A stretch of 7,560 bases of DNA, taken from NCBI GenBank assembly GCA_002422225.1, contig DITX01000115.1, positions 1,763-9,322 on the forward strand, given 5' to 3'. Of this stretch, positions 1 to 5,597 are shown in pieces (position 1 is the stretch's first letter; every line of letters begins with the position of its first letter). Made by a program: the position numbers and the translations under genes. Source of the DNA: Gammaproteobacteria bacterium UBA6173. Lineage in GTDB: Bacteria > Pseudomonadota > Gammaproteobacteria > Pseudomonadales > Pseudohongiellaceae. The notes under the pieces are model-generated. The model was not told the origin of the DNA, did no database searches, and saw only the letters and a list, made by a program, of their open reading frames with translations.

Positions 1-91
1 CCGTAACCATAGCACCCAGAAAGGCAAAAACTTTTTTGATCCTGTGGAGATGTACAGCAGATCTAACGGAATACCTAGAATTCATACGCAT
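1..91 (-). CDS. Start of a probable exported protein, cut by the window edge
   Basis: Reading leftward from an ATG at 91-89, 30 codons stay open to the window edge, so only the N-terminus is visible. It begins MRMNSRYSVRS and continues through IKKVFAFLGAMVT. A basic stretch followed by a hydrophobic one looks like the start of a signal peptide or a first membrane helix. The start is well supported: a perfect minus-strand GGAGG (104-100) sits 8 bases before the ATG. A second in-frame ATG at 85-83 is further from that site and less likely. The function cannot be told from this fragment. An exported or outer-membrane protein is a guess from the leader alone. Confidence 0.65.
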   Translation of the reverse strand, partial: MRMNSRYSVRSAVHLHRIKKVFAFLGAMVT

Positions 92-99
92 TCAGCAAT

Positions 100-104
100 C
101 CTCC
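100..104 (-). promoter_or_regulatory. Strong Shine-Dalgarno for the left-edge gene
   Basis: The minus strand reads GGAGG here, 8 bases before the ATG at 91. This match decides the start between two ATGs lying six bases apart. Confidence 0.7.
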
Positions 105-117
105 GGCTTTTGTTTTT

Positions 118-123
118 ATTTTA
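118..123 (-). promoter_or_regulatory. Possible -10 box for the left-edge gene
   Basis: The minus strand reads TAAAAT at 123-118, one mismatch from TATAAT. A start of transcription about 7 bases downstream would give a leader of roughly 20 bases that just contains the GGAGG. No convincing -35 hexamer is seen at 16-18 bp upstream, so this is weak. Confidence 0.25.
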
Positions 124-145
124 CCCACTCATTCTGCCACAAATT

Positions 146-197
146 CCCGACTGACTGTAAAGACTTGCCAAGGACTTTACCCCGATTACCCAGTCGG
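146..197. other. Nested inverted repeat in the gap between divergent genes
   Basis: Two inverted repeats are nested. The outer arms are CCGACTG (147-153) and CAGTCGG (191-197); the inner arms are GTAAAG (157-162) and CTTTAC (175-180) around a 12-base loop. The strand could fold into an interrupted hairpin, or the arms could be protein-binding half-sites. The rest of 92-366 shows no convincing gene. A minus-strand frame is open from about 516 to 121, but it overlaps the start of the GGDEF remnant, resembles no family I know, and is not called. Confidence 0.35.
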
Positions 198-366
198 TTG
201 TAAAACGGCTCTGGCTGCTACTAGCCAATTGTGTTGCCTGCGGGTCATGAAACTGGACAAGCTCTCGCCCCAGGGATAGCCTTATCCCCTCTTGATACTC
301 GGTGCGCTGGACCCAGCAACCAGCTTGAGACACCTCCAACAATCTATCCGCGCTGGAACCAAATAG

Positions 367-1263
367 ATGCAAGTAAAAAAAGTCCCCACAGATCATACGG
401 CCAACCCGCATGGCCTGGGTGGATTGGGAGACGCCGAGCAACGCTCGCTGATTCGGCTGATTTTTTTGGCTACCGTTATCACGCTGGGCTTCTTCGCGTT
501 GTTGCAACTGAGTCAAAGCAATGTTGTGCTTGCCACGATCGAGATCCTGGCGACAACGTTGTTGCTTTGGTGAGTTTGGCGCATTCCACAGGCCAGGCGC
601 CCTGTGTGGTGGATAGCAGCTTACTTGCTGCCATTAAATTCCTTCATTATTTACATCATTGTTGTACGGGACGCCTCGGTCGCCGCGTTTGTCTGGGTTT
701 ATATGATGCCGGTGATGTCTTATTTGATGCTGGGTCGCAAGATTGGATTGTTGCTGGCCTTGCCGTTCATGCTTATCGCCACACTGGGATATCTGTACCG
801 GTTTGGCCTGCCAGCTGGCGCAGCCGGTACGATGGATCGGGCCAATGCGCTGACTTGTGGAATACTGATACTGGTCTTTGTGCACTTGTACGAACAGGTC
901 AATGACCGCTGGGGACATGCCATCGGTGATGCCGCGTTGCAGCATATCTGTCGTTTGCTGTCTGCGCGCTTGCGGCAAACCGATAGCATCGGTCGGCTTC
1001 GCGTTGAGGAATTTGGTCTGCTATTGCGGCATACCGATCTTGAGGCAGCACGCCCGATTATCGAGTCGCTTAGGTTACAGCTCAGCCAAAAGCCTTTGCC
1101 GGTGGGTGATAAATCCATCAGCCTGACAGCAACCTTTGGCATGGCGGAATGGCAGGTCGATGGCAATAGCGCTGACGAGCTGTTTCGCCGCGCAGATGAG
1201 CGACTTTACCGAGGCAAAGCCTTGGGTCGAAACCAATTGATTAGCCATGACGTGTTAAATTGA
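367..1263 (+). pseudogene. Decayed membrane-anchored diguanylate cyclase (GGDEF) gene
   Basis: Two stretches in the same frame, 367-570 and 574-1260, form one gene broken by a TGA at 571-573. Read through the stop, the product has several hydrophobic helices (about 420-890), as in membrane-sensing diguanylate cyclases, which make cyclic di-GMP from two GTP. The C-terminal half is clearly GGDEF-type: QVNDRWGHAIGDAAL from 895 and a late RRADERLYRGKALGRN. Three lesions are visible. The stop is one. At about 889-895 the last helix (FVHLYE) joins directly to QVNDRWGH, so the front of the domain (usually DxLTGLxNRR to the metal-binding DxDxFK) is missing. The signature itself reads RVEEF (1000-1014) instead of GGDEF. 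A catalytically active product is very unlikely. A stop (TAG, 364-366) directly precedes the ATG, which has no clear ribosome site. A GTG at 604 could restart translation, without support. Confidence 0.8.
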
Positions 1264-1410
1264 TTCGGTGCCCCTCACCCCCCCTGCTTTAAAACCTCAC
1301 CCTGATGTGTGCCTTGCCGAGCACCTGTTTTTTCCTGTTACTCATGCGCGGGCAATCAAAGCCGAGAGCGGCTTCGCTTGCCCGGTTAGTATTTAATGGT
1401 GTTAGGGTCA
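1264..1410. other. Gap between converging genes, with a hairpin
   Basis: This gap separates the end of the GGDEF remnant from the end of the PQQ dehydrogenase gene. It holds an interrupted inverted repeat: CGGGCAA (1349-1355) with TTGCCCG (1378-1384) outside, and AAGCCG (1359-1364) with CGGCTT (1369-1374) inside, around an AGAG loop. Three unpaired bases separate the two stems on each side. It is in the right place to end transcription of the minus-strand gene, but no T-run follows the stem on either strand, so a classic intrinsic terminator is not supported. The right arm shares 16 bases with the 3' end of the ATPase gene. Confidence 0.45.
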
Positions 1411-3162
1411 TCACAGCGCGAACACCATAATCGCAGCCCCAGCGCTGGGCGTGCCAAGGGCGCTGCTGTCAGCACCCAGGAAACCGGCAATAATGCCGTA
1501 CAGACTGCCCACAAAGCGGCTCGGCTGACCGCGCACGATGGCGACATATTGTTTGCCATCGACGGCATAGGTCATCGGGAACGACGAGGGGATATGTCCC
1601 AGCGACGTTTGCCAGAGCACATTGCCCGTGTCCGCATCAACAGCCTTGAAAGACTGATCCAGGAATCCACCAAATACCACACTGCCCGCCGTTGCCAGGA
1701 CGGCAGTGACCGGTGGCGTTGTTTCGCGGTGCGCCCAGGCCAGCTCCATGGTGTCCAGATTAATGGCCTGCAGGCGTCCATAGTTACCATCGCTATCCAG
1801 ACGTCGTTGGGCGGTCATCTCGACACCTGAGCTCAGCAGCGCGCCCTCACCAATAGGGCCGGCCATCATGCAGAGTTCTGACAGGGGCAGGTACACCATC
1901 TTTCTGCTGCGATCATACGAACCCGCCTGCCAATTTCTTCCCCCCAACATAAAGGGGCAAAGTAAGTGTCCCAGCTCGGCGTTGGGTATCGCACTCGGGT
2001 ACAAGGTCTTGTCGCCTGTGAGCGGATCAATATGGGAAATCATGTTCTGTATACCGGTGTCCAGCGACGTCAGATATTCTCCGGTAGCCGCATCGAGCAT
2101 GTCATACAGTGCCATCTTGCCGGCGGTAAACACTACCCTGCGCTGCTCACCATTGATCTCCAGATCGGCCAACTGCCGTTCATAGACCCAATCCAGATCC
2201 CATTGGTCGTTGGGCATATGCTGGAAGTACCAGGCCAGTTCACCGGTGCGTGGCCGCAGTGCCAGGGTGGCATTGGTATACAGTGCAGCGTTGGACACAC
2301 CGTCTATGCCCAGATCGGGCAACAGTGGCCCGGTATCGTAGGTCGGCGCGGTACCAAAAAATACCAGATCCAGCGCGGGATCGTAGCTGCCGGGTATCCA
2401 CACCGATCCACCACTGCGCTCATTCAGGGGCAGGTTGTTCCAGGTATTCCCACCCGGTGCATCAGGGCGTGCCACGGTATGGAATCGCCACTGCTCTTTG
2501 CCGGTCTCAAGATCCAAGCCAACAATAAAACCGCCCTCAGGCACAATCGTGGCACCAACGCCCTGCACCACCATGCCATTCGCCACCATGGGCGCGCCGC
2601 GCAGAGAATAGTAACCTCTACTCACGTCCGTTGTGGGCACACTGATCGCATGCTCCCACTCTACCTTGCCGGTGCGCACATCCAGCGCCACCACATCCAG
2701 ATCGTTATGCGGCACGATGACCTTGTCACCGTGCAGGGCAATGCCGATGCGGCGACCATCAAGGTTTTCAGATTCGTGCTGGTAGCGCCACAACTCTTTG
2801 CCATTGCGGGCGTCCAGTGCCAGCAGCACATTGTTGTTATCGGCGATGAACATCACGCCGCTGTGTACCAGCGGTGTGGTCATATTGCCGCCGTCGCCCA
2901 GCGGCGCACTCCAGGCGAGTTTTAAGTCAGCAACATTGTCACGATTGATCTGCTGCAGAGGGCTATGACCACTGAGATCGTAGGTTCCCCGCCACATCAG
3001 CCAGTCGCTGGCCGGCGGCTCCAGCAGCAGCTGATCTGTCACCGGCGCGTAATCCTGCAGCGGAGACAGATCTGACTGGGCAATGGCTGCGTGCTGAAAG
3101 GCTGTTTGCTGAAGAAAAAGGGCTAGACTAGTCACGGTCAGCATTCTAAATGAAGTTCGCAT
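1411..3162 (-). CDS. Exported PQQ-type quinoprotein dehydrogenase (beta-propeller)
   Basis: This 583-residue product resembles PQQ-dependent alcohol dehydrogenases, periplasmic enzymes that oxidise alcohols or related substrates and pass electrons to the respiratory chain. Residues 1-28 form a signal peptide ending AIA|QS. Propeller-blade motifs (D-x-x-T/N-G-K-x-x-W type) recur near 117-125, 161-169, 217-225, 304-311 and 510-517. Family landmarks include SDWLMWRGT (52-60), GGSVWIPGSYDP (251-262), PNDQWDLDWVYER (317-329) and a C-terminus ending MVFAL. There is no CxxCH, so no fused cytochrome domain, and no adjacent-cysteine pair as in classic methanol/ethanol dehydrogenases. The segment that usually carries the catalytic Asp reads ALRPRTG (301-307), with Arg at 303, so activity is uncertain. 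The frame is intact. A weak AGAG lies 9 bases before the ATG. No PQQ-synthesis or cytochrome partner gene is present here. The substrate cannot be told. Confidence 0.88.
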   Translation of the reverse strand: MRTSFRMLTVTSLALFLQQTAFQHAAIAQSDLSPLQDYAPVTDQLLLEPPASDWLMWRGTYDLSGHSPLQQINRDNVADLKLAWSAPLGDGGNMTTPLVHSGVMFIADNNNVLLALDARNGKELWRYQHESENLDGRRIGIALHGDKVIVPHNDLDVVALDVRTGKVEWEHAISVPTTDVSRGYYSLRGAPMVANGMVVQGVGATIVPEGGFIVGLDLETGKEQWRFHTVARPDAPGGNTWNNLPLNERSGGSVWIPGSYDPALDLVFFGTAPTYDTGPLLPDLGIDGVSNAALYTNATLALRPRTGELAWYFQHMPNDQWDLDWVYERQLADLEINGEQRRVVFTAGKMALYDMLDAATGEYLTSLDTGIQNMISHIDPLTGDKTLYPSAIPNAELGHLLCPFMLGGRNWQAGSYDRSRKMVYLPLSELCMMAGPIGEGALLSSGVEMTAQRRLDSDGNYGRLQAINLDTMELAWAHRETTPPVTAVLATAGSVVFGGFLDQSFKAVDADTGNVLWQTSLGHIPSSFPMTYAVDGKQYVAIVRGQPSRFVGSLYGIIAGFLGADSSALGTPSAGAAIMVFAL

Positions 3163-3244
3163 AAGGGTAATCTCTAGTTGTTTTCCCCAAATATACTACA
3201 ACTCAAGCCGAATCACAGATCATAAACAGGATACCGGCACGCAG
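3163..3244. promoter_or_regulatory. Upstream region of the PQQ dehydrogenase gene
   Basis: This gap should hold the minus-strand promoter. The minus strand has an AT-rich TAGTATATT about 30 bases before the ATG that could serve as a -10 box, but no good -35 hexamer at the usual spacing. Treat it as a likely region rather than a mapped promoter. Confidence 0.25.
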
Positions 3245-3536
3245 ATGCTGATTGCTTTTCGCCTTTATCAATTGCGACAGTCCGCAGCCGATGTTCTGGC
3301 GGTTGGTTTGCTGACAGTGGCTGCGCGCCGCATGGCGCAAGGATGATCCCTTGTGGCGATTGACCCTGATCTGTGCGCTGCTTAGCACCAGCTTTTTCCT
3401 GTTGCTGATCTGGAATGGAGAGACGGATTACAATCTGGGCACCACGGCGATGGCGTAGAAGGCGCAGATCATTGTCAACACACTGTGGCTGGTGGTGTAC
3501 ACATGGCGCTGGCCTGCCTTGGGCAGTGCCGTTTAG
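3245..3536 (+). pseudogene. Frameshifted remnant of a small membrane protein gene
   Basis: Two plus-strand frames in sequence give protein-like, strongly hydrophobic text. The first runs from about 3245 (MLIAFRLYQLRQS, then a helix DVLAVGLLTVAA) to a TGA at 3344-3346. The text continues in another frame from about 3336: a basic RKDDPLWRL turn, the helix LICALLSTSFFLLLIW, then NGETDYNLGTTAMA. A TAG at 3456-3458 interrupts it, and it resumes as AQIIVNTLWLVVYTWRWPAL before a TAG at 3534-3536. The helix-loop-helix pattern with aromatic and Arg residues at membrane borders is typical of an inner-membrane protein. One frameshift and an internal stop rule out an intact gene. I do not recognise the family. 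It ends just before the repeat array. Confidence 0.5.
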
Positions 3537-3550
3537 CCTGAGTTATCCCG

Positions 3551-3632
3551 ACAATTGGACGCTCATTTATCCTACAAATGGACGCTGGCAAAACCAACAA
3601 ATGGACGCTAAGATAACCCGCAAATGGACGAT
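3551..3632 (+). repeat. Array of four 13-bp cores at an exact 23-bp period
   Basis: Cores start at 3551, 3574, 3597 and 3620. They read ACAATTGGACGCT, ACAAATGGACGCT twice, and GCAAATGGACGAT. Starts are exactly 23 bp apart. The 10-bp spacers vary but are mostly AT-rich ending in a C-run (CATTTATCCT, GGCAAAACCA, AAGATAACCC), and the 10 bases before the first core (AGTTATCCCG) look similar. At 23 bp, about two helical turns, successive cores face roughly the same side of the DNA, as in operator or iteron arrays. The ATPase start codon (3624) lies inside the fourth core. A fifth core occurs alone at 4983. Role inferred: sites for a DNA-binding protein, possibly the ATPase itself, or an end of a mobile unit. 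Confidence 0.85.
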
Positions 3633-4889
3633 AAAAATCAGGCTGCATCAGTGACCACCGACCTCTACCCCAGAGCCATCAGAAACCGACTGCAAACGGC
3701 GCTCATTGACACGCCGGTCGTTTGTCTGTTGGGTCCGCGTCAATCCGGCAAAACCACATTGGCGCGCAGTCTGGCACCCGAACGCGCCTATTTCACACTG
3801 GATGACAGCGCTATCTACCAGTTGGCCAACGATGACCCGGCGGGTTTTGTACGCAGCCTGCCTGCGCAGGTGACCCTGGATGAGGTACAGCGTGCGCCGG
3901 GGCTGCTGATCGCCATCAAGAGTGCGGTTGACCTGCAGAGAACACCGGGGCGCTTTCTGCTGACCGGATCAGCCAATCTGCTTTTGCTGCCCAAGATACA
4001 GGACTCATTAGCCGGGCGCATGGAAGTGCTGCACCTACACCCTCTCTCCATGGCTGAACTGCACCGCATGCCAGCAACGTTCCTGACAACCTTGCTGGAA
4101 GGGCGCTTCCGGTTGCAAATTGCTGAATCCAGCCCGGATATCCCCGTTTTGGCGGAACTGCTGTGTCAAGGCGGTTATCCGGAGCCTGTGCAACGCACCC
4201 TGGTGCGGGCACGGCAGTGGCACCGGCAATATGTGAGTGCCATCATTCAGCGCGACGTTCATGATATTGCCAAGATCAATGACGAGGACACAATGTCGCG
4301 GCTGATTGAATTGCTGGCCTACCGAACCGCCTCGCTGCTGAACGTCAACAATCTTGCTCAGGAACTTGGTGTGCAACGGGAAACCACCGAAAAGTACCTC
4401 AGTATATTGGAGCGCCTGTTTCTAATCCGACGCCTGCCGGCATGGCACCGCAACCACGCCAAACGGCTGATCAAGTCACCCAAACTACACATGATTGATT
4501 CAGGCCTTGCCGCGACTCTCAGCAAATTGACACCGGCAGAGTGGCTGACACAAAGCACTGCCTTCGGCCATCTGCTGGAAAGTTTTGTGCTGCAGCAGAT
4601 CACCAGCCAGAGCAGCGCCTTGGATGACGAATTGCGTTTGACGCACTATCGGGACAAGGATCAGGTTGAAGTGGATATCGTGATTGAGCGCGGCCGCGAC
4701 GTGTGGGGTGTGGAAGTTAAAAAGGCCTCCTCTGTGGATATCCATAAAGATGGCGCAGGACTGAAGCGGCTGGCGGAGCGGGCCGGCAAGGACTTCAGAG
4801 GTGGCGCGCTGCTGTATGGTGGTAACCATGTGCTCCCAATCAGTGCAAAAAACTGCTTCGCTTGCCCGGTGAATCTGTTATGGCGTTAG
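3624..4889 (+). CDS. COG1373-type AAA+ ATPase with DUF4143-like C-terminal domain
   Basis: The 421-residue product belongs to the predicted ATPases with an AAA_14 core and a DUF4143 C-terminus, widespread in bacteria and archaea without a settled role. Walker A is GPRQSGKT (37-44), Walker B VTLDEVQR (83-90) and the sensor-like motif LLTGSAN (112-118); GRMEVLHLHPLSMAEL (131-146) and QGGYPEP (182-188) are family landmarks. A winged-helix-like segment lies at about 240-271. The C-terminus has a PD-(D/E)XK-like pattern: D351 in EVDIV, then E364-x-K366 in GVEVKKA. Length is usual and all motifs are intact, in contrast to the broken genes on both sides. The ATG at 3624 lies inside the fourth repeat and has no Shine-Dalgarno; an in-frame stop (3609-3611) blocks any earlier start. 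A GTG at 3651, with AGG nearby, is an alternative. No partner gene is adjacent. Its biological role is unknown. Confidence 0.9.
   Translation: MDDKNQAASVTTDLYPRAIRNRLQTALIDTPVVCLLGPRQSGKTTLARSLAPERAYFTLDDSAIYQLANDDPAGFVRSLPAQVTLDEVQRAPGLLIAIKSAVDLQRTPGRFLLTGSANLLLLPKIQDSLAGRMEVLHLHPLSMAELHRMPATFLTTLLEGRFRLQIAESSPDIPVLAELLCQGGYPEPVQRTLVRARQWHRQYVSAIIQRDVHDIAKINDEDTMSRLIELLAYRTASLLNVNNLAQELGVQRETTEKYLSILERLFLIRRLPAWHRNHAKRLIKSPKLHMIDSGLAATLSKLTPAEWLTQSTAFGHLLESFVLQQITSQSSALDDELRLTHYRDKDQVEVDIVIERGRDVWGVEVKKASSVDIHKDGAGLKRLAERAGKDFRGGALLYGGNHVLPISAKNCFACPVNLLWR
4855..4870 (+). repeat. 16-base copy of the 1371-1386 hairpin arm
   Basis: GCTTCGCTTGCCCGGT occurs here, inside the last codons of the ATPase, and exactly at 1371-1386, where it covers the right arm of an intergenic hairpin. 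The left arm is absent here. It may be a dispersed repeat that was taken into the coding end, or chance. Confidence 0.4.
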
Positions 4890-4893
4890 GGGG

Positions 4894-5291
4894 CTGAAAC
4901 TGGCGTTCAAAACGGATGCATTGTATAAAAGCCAGGTCAAAGACTACGATGTCAATATTGTTGGCACGGGCGCTGGCGGCGGGCAAATGGACGCTGAGCC
5001 TTACACGCAGGCAAGCGACAAACCGCAGGAGCAGTTCTGGTGGTGGCGGGCTCGCATGCTTGGCGGTCTCACCAACCATTGGCGGCGCAGAAACATGGCA
5101 AGACGTTAGCCATACCGATCATTCCCATCCACCGCGCGGTGCGGACACAAAAGCCCGATGCTGACCGACCTCCTGCCGTATTTTTTACCGGCGACAGCTG
5201 GGCGCAGAAGATAGTGGGCGATGCCATGCGCGCCCGATCTGCCTGTTTCTGGGCAACCCCTTGTGGACGCGGTTGTTCCACCCGCGCCTAA
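4894..5291 (+). pseudogene. Shredded GMC-family oxidoreductase gene
   Basis: Pieces of a GMC flavoprotein (choline/glucose/gluconate dehydrogenase type, FAD-dependent alcohol oxidation) remain in order. The first, from about 4894, contains VKDYDVNIVGTGAGGG, the N-terminal FAD-binding strand and GxGxxG loop. It jumps at 4983-4995 to EPYTQA, then QFWWWRARMLGGLTNHW, normally about 90 residues further on, and stops at 5107-5109. Another frame from about 5103 gives LAIPIIPIHRAV and, after unmatched text, CGRGCSTRA, like the family's CGxCGRGC region, ending at 5289-5291. The C-terminal half, including the catalytic His region, is absent. At least one block deletion, one frameshift and a truncation are visible. 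A 13-bp repeat core sits exactly at the first deletion junction. The region starts just after the ATPase stop and has no start signal of its own. Confidence 0.75.
4983..4995 (+). repeat. Solitary fifth copy of the 13-bp core
   Basis: GCAAATGGACGCT matches cores 2 and 3 of the upstream array at 12 of 13 positions and shares the leading G of core 4. No neighbouring copy lies 23 bp away on either side. It falls between GTGAGGG and EPYTQA of the GMC remnant, where a large piece of the normal protein is missing, so it adds residues (QMDA) not expected in that family. Confidence 0.7.
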
Positions 5292-5351
5292 GGCCCAAAC
5301 ACAGCACCAGCGCGGCGATGGCGATAGCTGAACCACGCAAGGCTAGCGGGG

Positions 5352-5400
5352 ACGGTTTTAACCAAGTGCCAACGCGGGTTAACCGTGCACGTATTTTTTT
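5352..5400 (+). terminator. Possible terminator: stem-loop followed by a T-run
   Basis: ACGGTT (5352-5357) pairs with AACCGT (5381-5386), and AACC (5360-5363) with GGTT (5377-5380), giving a 10-bp stem with a TT bulge and a 13-base loop. Seven Ts follow at 5394-5400, but 7 bases after the stem, which is further than usual. It could end transcription coming from the ATPase/GMC side. Confidence 0.35.
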
Positions 5401-5585
5401 AGTACTTTCATAGAAGCCATTTTGCTGATGATGCGAAGCCTGCGTCTGACAGACCCGCGTCCTTGAGAATAGAGCAGTATTTCATAGCCGTCGAATCGCA
5501 GACGCTCCCGCTTTACATCCACCCCGCATCAAGACTACATTCTGACTTGCCGGTACACAAAAACCTCTACATCATAATAATTAGT

Positions 5586-5590
5586 GGGAG
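5586..5590 (+). promoter_or_regulatory. Shine-Dalgarno that sets the start at 5598
   Basis: GGGAG lies 7 bases before the ATG at 5598. It favours this start over the upstream in-frame TTG at 5463 and gives a protein beginning directly with a signal peptide. Confidence 0.65.
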
Positions 5591-5597
5591 ATTGACC

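Larger units (their letters stand above)
5292..5597. other. Gap before the exported-protein gene
   Basis: No gene is convincing here. Besides the stem-loop at 5352-5386 there is a short palindrome GTCTGaCAGAC (5444-5454), a possible binding site. A TTG at 5463 is in frame with the next gene, but the added residues do not look like a leader, while a good start with a Shine-Dalgarno exists at 5598. No confident promoter was found. Confidence 0.5.

Noticed and set aside
121..516. Long open minus-strand frame upstream of the left-edge gene
   Set aside because: It overlaps the N-terminal part of the GGDEF remnant, has no clear start signal and resembles no known family. Its position just before the next gene's Shine-Dalgarno is suggestive but not enough.
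1966..2925. A 319-codon open plus-strand frame
   Set aside because: It is antisense to the well-supported PQQ dehydrogenase, rich in His, Gln and Arg, and has no domain text. It is a shadow of codon bias.
3551..3632. CRISPR array
   Set aside because: Cores are 13 bp with 10-bp related spacers. CRISPR repeats and spacers are about twice as long or more and the spacers are unrelated. No cas gene is present.
5463..5597. TTG start extending the exported protein by 45 residues
   Set aside because: The extension would bury the signal peptide, and no better ribosome site is seen than the one before 5598.
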